Of a stretch of 64,000 nt of DNA, positions 32,086-44,000 are shown in pieces. The position numbers and the translations under genes were made by a program. The DNA comes from Cliona cf. orientalis. Taxonomy: Eukaryota > Porifera > Demospongiae > Clionaida > Clionaidae. The DNA lies in assembly GCA_963930775.1 (NCBI GenBank), contig OZ005689.1, positions 1,364,001 through 1,428,000 of the forward strand, read 5' to 3'. The notes under the pieces are model-generated. The model was not told the origin of the DNA. It ran no database searches and was given only the letters and a program-made list of their open reading frames with translations. How positions within the stretch are numbered: position 1 is the first letter of the stretch; the number at the start of each line of letters is the position of its first letter.

Positions 32086-33000
32086 CTCGAGTATATTATA
32101 TATTGTCTATATGTAATCAATAATGTTGTGTCACCAATTATTATCTCTTGCCCAGTCCCCTTAATGTACACGCAACAAAGGATCTGGTCAAAAGGGATCC
32201 TTATTATTGTCCTCAAGGTACGTACATTATTGTGGCCAAATCAGCAGTACTCATGCGCATGCACTCGGCCTGTGCACACAGTACGGAAGTGGCTGTTAGT
32301 TTCTATTTTACACACACCGGAATTGCCAATTATTGCATTCCAGCTGGACACATTAGTGTGACGCTTCTGACCATAGCTACTTTTTCTCTCTTTTTGTGTA
32401 CGAGGGGCTGGTGCGAGAGACTAGCATTATGCATGCCTATACTATCATAGTAGTTCGTGACACAACAGTATTGATTATGTCCCCAAAGTGTTAATAATCT
32501 ATTGTAACGTCCATCATCTTTGCACATCCACCCTGTGTGTAACATTGATAATGTGGGAATGGCCTGGGGACAAGGCTATCCACGTACCTGTGCAGTCATC
32601 TTTGTTTATTTGCATCCAGCTAAAAACTACATACCTAGAGATGCCACTGCATAGAAACACAAGGTCACTTGGAATACTCAGTGCGGCAAATAAAATTTCA
32701 GAATGTGCTTAGAAGCTACAATAATTTATGGTTTATACTTGTGTTTGGATCCCCATACAGACCCTGCAGACTAATCCTGCTAACCATTTATACCCAGAAC
32801 CCGACCCCTGACCCTTCTAAATTTCTACTATAGTTGATCACATGCATGGGGGTCCATATATTTCTGAAGTATGAGGGCCAGAGGTCCAAATATTATTTCA
32901 AAATAATATATGGACTGGAGAAACAAAAAAAGAGGGGGGCCAAAATTTTCATTATAGTACTAGTGGTCTGTTTTTAAATGAGTGAAATAAACTATAATGC
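32086..33000. other. Gene-free stretch
   Basis: No gene is supported. GAGGGGCTGGTGCGAGAGAC then TAG near 32401-32423 looks like one end of the TAGTCTCG family, but no partner end was found. Confidence 0.4.
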
Positions 33001-33317
33001 AAACAACAAAAACACACCAAAAATATCAGTACAGCTAGTTATAGTACTGTCACTGTTTTAATACTGTCACCATCGTTTTCTAAAACAGGTCTAGGCTGCA
33101 AAGATAATGAGAGAAAGCAACACACCATAATACACACACACACAAAAAATTACATTATATTCATGGTACGTACACACACACACACACAGCACATGCACTC
33201 CTCACAAGCTCCCCATCCCATCAGTAACACTGTTATTCTGCCTGCACAGCTAGCCACAAAAATGCGGAAGTCACACTTGTCAACAAATAAGTGTGCAGCT
33301 GTGTACAGAGCTATATG
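33001..33317. repeat. NLR-B distal 3' flank repeat
   Basis: It aligns with 60481-60769 (ACAAAAACACACCAAAAATA, CACAAGCTCC...CATCCCATCAGTAACACTGT). It forms the left part of the flank that is continuous at 60.5-61.3 kb and split here by insertions. Confidence 0.7.
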
Positions 33318-33660
33318 TAGCGAGTCCAAAGGACAATTATAACCCGCAAAAATGCGTCGCTTGTTTTTTACGCGTTATATACTCTATCTAAACGCTGCAC
33401 CATAAAGTGACATTACAAATTTTCATATCCACAAGCCAATTCTCAACCGTTTTCCATGCTTCGCACGTCAATCGGCAGCTCTTTTGCTGTACTTTCTGGA
33501 TTTGATGGTAAGCAACATCAATACATAATTTTTCTGGCACTTATATATTTCTGCTGTTTCTGCCTAGGTTTGTGAGTATTTATTACCTCCAAAACTTTTA
33601 GTGGTCCTTACTGTGACATATAGGTTTTTTCTAGTGCTGATTTCAATAATATGCATCATT

Positions 33661-35289
33661 CAGCCGTTAAGCCAGCGGTCCAATTGTTGCAGATCCAGGA
33701 AGTGCATCCGGTGGCACATTCCAGTGCATGCAATTTTTGCCGTTTTTTATCTATTTTTCTTACCCGTTCTATCTAGGTCATCTTTCACTTCTGGGACTCC
33801 AAACAAAGACCAGAAGACAGAGCAACTCTTCTACTTTCTGCGCGTTCAAGTTCCATCACCCGGAGACATTCATGAGCTCCGCGGCAAGCGCTTCTGTGCA
33901 TGCTACTCGCAAGCGCTCACAAAAAGTGCCTCGCGCAAAAAGTGGGGCATTTAGGTTCCCCTGAATGGATTCCCATGTTTCAAGCACCATTCAATAGCTC
34001 TTGTGTTGCTCTATAATATAAGACTGGAACGAAGTTTTTCCATCGAGCCGTTCCAGAGTTACACAGCGTTGAAAATCACAAAATTTCAGTACAACCGCGT
34101 GGTATTTTCCATATATTCTCGAAGGTTTCTAGAGTCTGCCCAAGAACAAATCGTAAATGACGAGGAAAAGAGTACTCCTTGTCTACTGCCAAGCTTCTAG
34201 GGAGGAGGCATCGTCATCCAGATGGAAGGATTCCTTCTCTATAGTCAAGTAAGCATATCTGAATGTTGGCCAGTGCCCACGTGCACAGTAAATAATAATT
34301 ATCTTGACAAAGCGTGTGTAAGGCGAGTGTATCAGCATAAGTTAAGTCCAGGGATGGGGGTGAGCCTTACCAGTGTACATCACAGGATAAGTCTGTGTTA
34401 AAGCAGCTCACATCAAAGCTGAAAACTAGTCTCGCGCGCTAGGCTGGGGACAAGACTAGCTGAAAACCCCGAGCGTATACTTGCAATTGGGAGGTAGCTA
34501 GTACTTTACTAGTGTCTTGGTACTTCACGCCCCCCCCCCCTCTCTCTCTATCTCTCTCTTTTTCCCTCTCCCTCTCTCTCTCCCCCCGCTCTCTCTCACT
34601 CTCTCACCCTGACCCCGTACACCTATGTAAGTACACAATAGGTGATGTGCCTGTGATCAGATTACCAAGTATTGGAAGAGAGTGCTTTCTGTCAACCATA
34701 GCTGTGATGATGGAATAGGAGACTGATTGTGAAAGCTCCAACAACCTTCAGCAAAACTTCAAGATGGCCTTTGATAGCTAGCAGCAATACAGCTAGCTTG
34801 TACTATGTTAATGTCATTGGTTTGTATGTAAACGTACACAGTGAAATAACAATTTTTGTACTATTTTTAACAGCGTGTAACTCTGGAACGGCTCGATGGA
34901 AAAACTTCGTTCCAGTCTTATATTATAGAGCAACACAAGAGGTATTGAATGGTGCTTGAATCATGGGAATCCATCCAGGGGAACCTAAATGCCCCACTTT
35001 TTACGCGAGGCACTTTTTGTGAGCGCTTGAGAGTAGCATGCACAAAAGCGCTTGCCGCGAAGCTCATGAATGTCTCTGGGTGATGGAACTTGAACGAGCA
35101 GAAAGTAGAAGAGTTGCTCTGTCTTCTGGTCTTTGTTTGGAGTCCTAGAAGTGAAAGATAACCTAGATAGAACAGGTAAGAAAAATAGATAAAAAACGGT
35201 AAAAATTGCATGCACTGGAATGTGCCACCGGATGCACTTCCTGGATCTGCAACGCTTGTACGTGTTTTGGACCGCTGGCTTAACGACTG
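33661..35289. mobile_element. 1,629-bp foldback element, 4-bp target duplication
   Basis: The ends CAGCCGTTAAGCCAGCGGTC and GACCGCTGGCTTAACGACTG begin arms of about 410 bp (33661-34080 and 34875-35289). CATT flanks it at 33657-33660 and 35290-35293; the uninterrupted sequence is seen in the copy at 17346-18355. The 800-bp spacer includes a CT-rich tract (34533-34605) and a 32-bp micro-element. The arms hold mirrored short frames but no transposase. Confidence 0.87.
34427..34458. mobile_element. 32-bp TAG...CTA micro-element
   Basis: It starts TAGTCTCGCGCGC and ends GGGGACAAGACTA. Two perfect copies of GCTGAAAAC flank it (34418-34426 and 34459-34467). Confidence 0.75.
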
Positions 35290-36005
35290 CATTGCAAGTC
35301 ATTGATGGCCTACGTTTTTGTGGAATATACTTTTTAGGTAATTTCATTATAGAAATAGTTATAGCTTGGTAGTGTGGAAAGAAACTCACTCTGCTGGGGT
35401 CTAAAGATAGTTAATATACAGAGGCCCCAGGTTCAGCAGTAACCTAAAGCAGTATTGAAGTCCCACTATCATGCTATTTGCAAGTGCTATCCAACAGTAT
35501 TTGTAACATAATCGTAATTAAAATAAAACCATTGCAAGGCAATATGGCATACCCATCCAAACCACTTTCTCCATATAAACTTAATACAAACAAAAATGAA
35601 GCTAGCGGCGCGTCTGTGCAACCAATTTATATGGTTAAGAGGTCAATCGATAGCTCATTCTGTGAGCTATCTGGTGCAATTTGTTTCGTGATTGAACGCC
35701 TAACCAGAGCTGAGATATTGTAGATTATCTGGGGACCCTTGGTGGCCCATAGTTTGTATGGTGCCATGTCTGTAGTACTGTGCAAGGAGCAAAAAGAGAG
35801 ACAGTAGTGAGTAACTTCAAAAGGTTGTAGAACCAAGAAAACGGAGTAAATCCCCAGCAATATGCATATTGTTCGGCTGCTCTAAGGTTGCTCTTCATGC
35901 CTGTAGCATCCTTGTACCACTTTTCAGAACTTTTCGAAATTCTTTGGACACGCTACTATATGGAGGGAGAAGCTACAGAATTCTTGAGCTATTCAAGCCA
36001 GCGGC

Positions 36006-37161
36006 TATGGCATTCCAACACTGACAAAATTGGCAAGCTCAAATATATGGTCAAACTTGAGTCAAATATATAAATTTTGCATTTCACCATGTATTTGAGC
36101 TACTGAATGCCCATATATGGTCAAGCATGCAGCAAATATATGGTCAAAATTCAAGAAGATCCCCTTACATAATAGTCACGGATATGACGTATCTATTAGT
36201 TAATTGGACCGACGTGACGTCAATAGAATCACAGCCGGGCCGCGCGTTCGCCAATAAAATTCGCGATCGTGCGCACAAACGATCCTTTACCCGCTATGTA
36301 CGGATCCGCCCCCTCTGGGGCGGAGTCTGGGGACTTGGCCAACTCTCTCCGCTGAAATCCCTCCTTTGTAAGGCTGGCGCACGAGACTAGGTACAATCGG
36401 ACATTGTAAGGTAAGTATGGATGAAATTAGCTGAGCTAGCCATGTCCCCAGGCCCTCTCTCTATCTTTCATAATAAAATTAATGCTGGGAGATCGAGAGA
36501 GGGCCTGGGGATAAGGCTAGCCCAGGTATTAAGACACACCAGGTGTAGTAGTAGGAATAGGACTAGTATATTATAGTACATGAATAGCTAGTAGTTTCAT
36601 TCATGCTTACCATACTGCTTTAATACCACAATGTCCGATTGTACCTAGTCTGGCGCACCAGCCCTCCCACGTAGGAGCGGAGGGAGATGGTCAAGTCCCC
36701 AGACTCCGCCCTAAAGGGGACGGGTCCATGAACGAGACTATAATATACAAAGGTAAGGATCGTGGGTGTTTGTTTGTGTGCGCGATCGCGAATTTTATTC
36801 GCGAACGCGGATTCTGGTCCGGCCTGGCTGTGATTCTGTTGACGTCACGTCGGTCCAATTAACTAATGGATACATCATATCCGTGACTATTATGTAAGGG
36901 GATCTTCTTGAAATTTGACCATATAATATTTGCTGCATGTTTGACCATATATGGGCATTCAGTAGCTCAAATATATGGTAAAATGCAAAATTTATATATT
37001 TGACCATAACTTACGTTTCACCATGTATTTGAGTTTGATCATATAAAAATTTGACCATGTATTTGGCTTTGAGCATAATATATTGGCAACAATTTTGACC
37101 ACATATTTGAGTTTGACCATATATTTCAGCTTGCCAATTTTGTCAGTGTTGGAATGCCATA
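36006..37161. mobile_element. 1,156-bp foldback element, AGCGGC target duplication
   Basis: The ends TATGGCATTCCAACACTGAC and the reverse complement are inverted, with arms of about 380-500 bp. AGCGGC lies at 36000-36005 and 37162-37167. The empty paralogous site at 60817 reads AGCGGT. TTTGACCATAT-type words recur many times in the arms. The centre holds a further inverted pair (GTACAATCGGACATTG at about 36391 and its complement at about 36629). Confidence 0.82.
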
Positions 37162-37959
37162 AGCGGCAAAAGATTCTATGTTGTTGGCATCGCTAAGAAC
37201 AGACTATCAAAGAAACACAGAAAAGTATACAAAGTACTTGACCCATAAACTAGCCATACATGGCTGGTGGCACAGAAGCAGGTGCCACGGACAAAGATGG
37301 CTGCCAGCGCTCGAAAAGAAGCGCTCTCTCACTCACAGTTGGCTATTTAGAATGTGCTATTATACCAGAGATTAGTGAGAAACTAGTGTATACTACTTGT
37401 GCGTGGCTAGGTCGATGTTTAAATGCCGGCTGTATGAGTGAGAGGATAAAACAAGCCATGGAATTGGTTTACCACTCATGAACAATAGTCTGGGGTAGTC
37501 CCATTTAGAAGAGATTGGTAGGCCCAGGTACCATAAACTAGCTTAGTACATGTACACATACACACTATGCAGTACATCCGATAATAAACTAGCCACAAAA
37601 ATTCTGAAGTTATCCTAATTAACGATAATTGTCAACAAGCTGAGCGTGCAGCTGTACACAGCTAGCTAGCTATAGCTACGGTCAGTGAGGTAGTAGCTAT
37701 ACTGAATTGAGAGCCAGCAATGAAGGTTCTACGTCATTGATATCGTTAAGAAGAAACTGGGAAGCACAGAAAAAATTGCAAGGCGCTTGACACATGAACT
37801 AGCCGTACTCTGCTAGAGGCAAAGAAGCAGGTACCACGGACAAAGATGGCTGCCAGCGCTCGAAAGTTCAATATAGCCGCGATAAAATGGCGGCGGTGCG
37901 AGCGGGAGGATTGAGAAGCTATGGCGGCTCTTGTGAAGATGCAGGCTACTCACTGACCT
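37162..37959. repeat. NLR-B proximal 3' flank repeats
   Basis: 37180-37640 aligns with 60830-61270 and, in part, with 1-60 and 1160-1400. A shorter second copy lies at 37785-37900. No gene is supported. Confidence 0.65.
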
Positions 37960-38032
37960 CTATGCTTGTAGCGTGTCACTGAGTGATATCAGTGAGTAGC
38001 TGAGAGGGATGGCGTAGTGTACTTGTGCGTGG
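37960..38032 (-). CDS. NLR-B last coding exon
   Basis: After CCTGACCTAG the frame HAQVHYAIPLSYSLISLSDT continues for a few residues to TAG at 37962-37960. The acceptor, frame and stop position are conserved with NLR-A. Confidence 0.55.
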
Positions 38033-41000
38033 CTAGGTCAGGAAATGTTCTACTGTACATGAAAACAACAGTTGTGAACTTACTATAACTGTATGTCTTT
38101 CTCTTTAGCAGCTTCTTTAAGAGCTCTTCTTCCTTCGTCTGTAATGGCAGAGTTGTTGTAGAGGCTGTGAATGAAAGGAGAGGCTGACCGCTATGACACT
38201 AACTCACCTAGCTAGTCTAGTACGTAGACAACATTATTGTAGCTAGGTCAACTTACTACAACACCTTAAGATTAGCCATTATCTTGATGACGTCAGACAG
38301 GACCTTGGTTCCTTCATCACCGATGGAATTGTCACTGAGGCTGTGAGTGGAAGGAGAGAGGTAGTCACCGACCGCCATGACACACTAACTCACCTAGCTA
38401 GTCTAGTAAGTACTAGACAACACTGTTGTAGCTAGGTCAACTTACCTCAATGTCTCAAGACTAGCCATTGTCTTGATGGCATCTGACAGGGCCTTGGCTC
38501 CTTCATCGCCGATGGAGTTGTTGTGGAGGCTGTGAGTGGAAGGAGAGAGGAAGACACCGGCCACCATGACACACTAACTCACGTAGCTAGCCTAGTAAGC
38601 AGACAACATTATTGTAGCTAGGTCAACTTACTGCAACTCCTTAAGATTAGCCGTTGACTTGATGGCGTCAGACAGGGCCTTGGCTCCTTCATCGCCGATG
38701 GAGTTGGTCTCGAGGCTGTGAGTGGAAGGAGAGAGGAAGACACCGACCACCATGACACACTAACTTACCTAGTAAGTAGACAATATTATTGTAGCTACGT
38801 CAACTTACTGCAACTCCTTAAGATTACCCATTGTCTTGATGGCGTCGGACAGGGCCTTGGCTCCTTCATCGCCGATGGAGTTGTTCTCGAGCCTGTGAGT
38901 GGAAGGAGAGAGGAAGACACCGACCGCCATGACACACTAACTCACCTAGCTAGCCTGGTGAGTAGACAACATTATTGTAGCTACTCTTTAGCTATTAATT
39001 ATACTAAGTAGGTAACTAGCATTAAGTGTAGGTTTCTATTAATGTCTATTAATGTTGTTATTGTTAATGAAAAACAATTTAAAGAAATTTTAATCTTATC
39101 ACCATGGCAACAATAGTGAGCAAATAATGAATGATTGTACTTTGGCAAGGTACAAGTTGTGGTAAAGTTCGATGATGTCATGGCAACCATATTAATTACC
39201 GGATGTTATTAAAGTTAATTAACACCAATTGGTAGCAGCTGTATTTCACCAAAGGCTAGCTATTGCCTTTGGCTGTATGGCGGTTTAAAAAAGAAACTCG
39301 AAGCTGTTGGCAGATCCAGTTTATAGGCTACTTTCAAATTAAAATTAAATTCGTCTGCTTGCTGTGGAGGGTAGGCTACTAGCTGTCAACGTGTTGTTAG
39401 AAAGGAGCGGTGTTATATACCTGAAACCCACTCTCAACTTAGAAAATTTCAAGGGTATAAGGGGGAAAAAATCAACAAATACAGCGAGGATCGAACTGCA
39501 GTCTATGACTCCATACGCCAGAGCCCTAGCCACTACACCACTGTGAATGCCGCTGCCAGTTGCTCTTTTGTGATCTTGACAAACTTATAGACAGTAGTAC
39601 GTAGTACTAACCCTTGTGTATCAAACACTACCCTAAACCCAAACCCTACCTGACCTTAGCTGTTCACATATTGTGCGATTTATCCCAGCCCCCTATAGGG
39701 GCTGGGCCGTGCGCCTATGGCGCGCGGATTTTGGGTACATAACGGGATTTGTTAGAAAGTATATGACGCCCTTTCCACAAAGGCTACGTAATAGAAGTTA
39801 AACACAGATTTTACAATAGGCTCTGAAGGTAATAAGCCTAAGGCTTTCAGTAGAGTGCGAGTGGTAAATTGCACCAGCAGGAAATCTTGAACCGTTAGGA
39901 TATAAAGCAAGGAGTTCGGATAACGTTGACTACACCCACGAAATCGATCATGCATGCAAAAACGTATATATGACCGATTTATCGAGTATTTTGACGATTT
40001 TAATCTCATTCTCGATTGATAGAACACTTACCTTGCGTTTTTTTCACTTCATTGAGTGTTAGAACTAGATTTGATAGCAGCGCAGCAGCTGGTTCTCGCT
40101 TCACAGCTACGCGACGTAGGTTTACTGCGCGTGCGCAAGCCGATCACGTGGTCACAATGTGTACTTTGACCCTGCATTTTCTTTGCATACCGAGTTCGGA
40201 TAATCAAGGGTTCGGTTGGACTGCACCATTTTCCTTGTATATGCTCGAGCCTGTCTACTCAGTACAGTACGTATCACACAGAACTTTAGCTGCACCAACT
40301 ACTTTTGCTTTTTACTTGCAAAATAAACAATACTGGCTCCGTAAACGTGCAGCTGCCAGAAATTAAACTTCCCACCGCGTACGTAACATCAAATTTGATT
40401 GGCCAACTGCAACACCAGCTAGCCCCACCCAACTAATGATGCACAATTCCAGCTACACCCACCGCGCGCATAGAGGAGAGTCTAGTTCGCCAGACTATAG
40501 ACTAGCACTAAATTCACGTACTCAAGATATTCAAGGTCATATCTTTTATCCTTCCTGAATAAAGCCTTGCACCCATCAGCACCCATGGAACAGCCTATTA
40601 AGTGCACTTTGAATAGTCTACAATGGGTGAGAAAGTAGCCCACGGACAGACAATCTGCTGGACTGAGGCTGATGAACCGTAGACTTCCCAGCTCCTCTTT
40701 GAGTTTCTCAGCTACCAGCTGACACAGAATCTTATCTTGAGCTTCAAAGAGACAGTGTAGCAATGAGAGAAGAAGCGGTTGGGATTTGTGGCCCAAGCTG
40801 GAGCCATCTGAATCCAGATCAGGGTTGGTACCAGAATGTGGTGTTAATTCTGTTACTTTACTGTCTCGCATACACTTTTGTACAACTAACGTAACAATTT
40901 CATCCATTCCTTGTGCTTTAAGCTTAGTTTTGGCGGCATAAAACTGGAACACAGCGCTAAAGCGAGCCTGACCAAAGAGTTCCTTGAATTGTGCCACCTG

Positions 41001-44000
41001 CTCACTCGGATCCATCTTGGTAGCCATGTGAATGGCCGCCAACAGTTCTTGTATGGAGAGATGGAGGAAGTTGTAGGAGTGTGATGGCATTCCACTAGCA
41101 AAACTTTCTACTCCCTGAAGTAAACCAAGAGTGTTGAAACTGCATTCAAGGTCAAAGGTTACGTGGTCTTCTATCACTCCCTTGTATGCTATCTCACAAA
41201 TATGTTCAAACTGATTTTGAATGGTAGTTGGAAGCCTATCAAGTGACCTTATTCCAGGTACATCAAGTTGCTCCTTCTTCTTTTTCAGATGCCGAAATAT
41301 GCAGTTACGGGTAAGTGCAGAGAAAATGCCAAATTGAGTATGTGGAAGTACACCATCACACTTAAAAAGGTGGACCAGGATGCTGGCATTCAAAGGTAAG
41401 TAGCAGCTTCCTTCTACAACTGGGATTTCTTTGATTCTTTGCTGCAATTCCTTGACCTTGCCATGATCATCTCCCAGGCATCCAGTAAAGTACTTCTGCA
41501 GTTCAGCTTTTGTGAACCCCAAGATTTCAATTCGAGTTTCTACAAGCTCGTGAAGATTCATTGACGAGATGGGGCGAGACGTGATGACCACAGAGCTTTT
41601 GTGTAGTTTTTTGCAGGTTAGTATGTCTCTGATGATGGAATGGCCTGGTACTTTTTCTGGTAGCTCGTCCCAGCCATCAAAAATGAAGAGAATACCTTCT
41701 CCATCACAAGCAGTTATCTCTTTCTCTACATGTTGTCCCATTGTTCGGTTGCGTTTTGGTAACAAATCAGCTATGCTCTTGGCATTTTGAATTATTTCTT
41801 CACGTAATTTTACCAGTATGACTTGACTATACTCTTTCAATAATTGACCAGCTACCCACTCATGGCAAATATGCAGAGAGAGAGTGCTTTTTCCACATCC
41901 TGGGGTGCCTTCGATCAATATTTTCTTTTGTTCAGCTTTTGCACAGATTTGTTTGAGTGTGATGGGAACCTTTCTTTGTAGAATATCATCGATTTTGCCC
42001 GTAATAGTCTCACGTGTGAAATGATCATCAATATTTCTTCGCTGCACTTGTTCTGGCATGATCATTGCCAAATTAAACACTTTGTCAGTTACTGAAGGAG
42101 GCCAGTGATCATCATCACTGAAGCTAGCGTGAGTCTTGGCTTTGTAGAGTGATTTCAAGTATGCAGTAAACTCTTCTAACTTGTCATCGGATTCTGTGAC
42201 TTCAGACTTTCTATCTTCAGCTGTAGAATCTAATATAAGAACATGCATGCAGGTATTGAACAGGCAGAAATTTCATCTTGTAAACATTTACGATTGTGAA
42301 TCAGATATCATCAGATTCTTTAAAACTAGTCATTAGTTGTAAGCTATTAACACACGTACTGCCTCTTGCATGCCACAGAATCAGCTAAGCACATTGACTC
42401 ACTATAGTATACAGTTCATAATAATAGGCTAAGCTTGCTAAATTACCTGCTGCATTTGAGACAAGCTTAGATCGAAGAGCTGCTTTGATAGTTTCTCGAG
42501 TTGGTCTTGGACTATTTCTGAGCCAGTCAGTAATCATCCTTAAAAGGCACTCATTAACCGTTTTGCAGTCTTTCTCAATTGCATCAAGTGTACCAGTGTC
42601 AATGCATAACTGGATTCCAATAAATTTCCATCTGGCACGATAGTCCCACATCTCATCAAGCACTTCTTTTATGTTCTTGTTAATATTGAGGACATCTGCA
42701 TCCGATTCTACTATTCAAACTAGGTATGATAATAATATCTCAAAGTATACTGCTTCAAGATGCTCACCTTCAGTGTCACATGCTTTTGGCTTAATTTCCT
42801 CCTGAAGGGATGCAGTCAAACTTCCTGCTATAATGTTAATATGCATTGTACGGCAGTGTACTAAATATTAAATTACAGACTATGGTACATTCTAAATACT
42901 GACAGGTTCAAAAGCAGTAGGGATGTATCTGGTCAGTTTATGAACATTTCTACAACTACCACTTTTTTGAAGATGGAATGCAAGAATAACTAGTTTAAAA
43001 CTGGTCACTTTCTTGGCCTGTGTATACAGGCTGCCTAATTCCCCTCTATTTTTGAACAAAAAAGTGTAATTTTAAGTTGTGAGTGACATATTGGTAAAAA
43101 AATTATGAGGCTGTCACGTAAATTTATCCACTGTGACATTTCCAAATGCAATGCCCGATGCATTACCAATTATTATTATTGTATTTAATCGCATGCAGGC
43201 ACACATTTGATACAATCCAAATAATTAATATTATTATGCCACCTGCTGGATGATTTAAAGCAATTTGTTTGGCCAGCTCGTGATTGTCCCCACCACTCTT
43301 TCTGTCGACAGCTTCCACCAGCATCCGCCATGTGGGTGGACCATGTTTTTTCTTGTCATACTTTTGATTAAGCCACAGGAGCAATACATCTTCGAGACCA
43401 TCAGAATCACTGGGATGTTCATCACGAATCTTTCGCAAGTCTGCTATTTTCAAATTCAGTGATCGACCAAGATTGTAGTACCTTGATTCTAAGGGCAGTA
43501 TCTCCTCAATGATTTTGAATAGATCATCTTCGTCTAGGATGAGCAAATTAATTCCTCAAAATCATGCAGTTATTGCATAAATTATTAATAACTTACTCAA
43601 TTCTGCCATATCAATGGAATCAAAATTAATATCTATATGAACAGACATTAATATTAGTATGCATGACATATGATATCAGAAGCACATGAAGAGAAGGAGC
43701 GTACATCTAGAAATTATCGAAAAATAAAGTAAATCGTATCAATATCTTGTGATAGCCTCAATGAATAAGTCTATCTACACCTAGAGATAATTGTAGTGGG
43801 TGCTACACTATACCAAGAATAGTATGTAATGTGCCATGAATACTGTAACCACAAGTTAGTGGTAAAAACTAATGTTCAACACTTCCTATTATATGGCAGT
43901 TTTCTACCTTGCCAATCATAAAATATGTCGTCATTTTTGCTACTCCCATTACTAGTCACATCATTTGAATTACGGAAGTTTAGTCAAAATGTTTCTTAGC

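Larger units (their letters stand above)
33318..35955. mobile_element. TAGC-ended element, second copy, containing a nested foldback
   Basis: The ends TAGCGAGTCCAAAGG and CTTTGGACACGCTA are inverted. CTATATG lies at 33311-33317 and 35956-35962 (7 bp). Without the nested element at 33661-35289 it is the reverse complement of 17346-18355. The paralogous flank at 60770 has no insertion. Confidence 0.87.

Noticed and set aside
33601-33964. 117-codon frame in the foldback arm, mirrored at 34918-35389
   Set aside because: The mirrored frames reflect the inverted repeat. No domain is recognised and both arms differ by frame-changing gaps.
34528-34718. Proline/serine-rich small protein on the plus strand
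   Set aside because: It is the translation of a CT-rich low-complexity tract inside a foldback spacer.
36127-36390. Small conserved frame MQQIYGQNSRRSPYI and its mirror at 36795-37007
   Set aside because: Again explained by the arms of a foldback element.
39600-39660. Interstitial telomere-like CCCTAAACCC words
   Set aside because: Only two or three imperfect units, located inside the 344-bp insertion.
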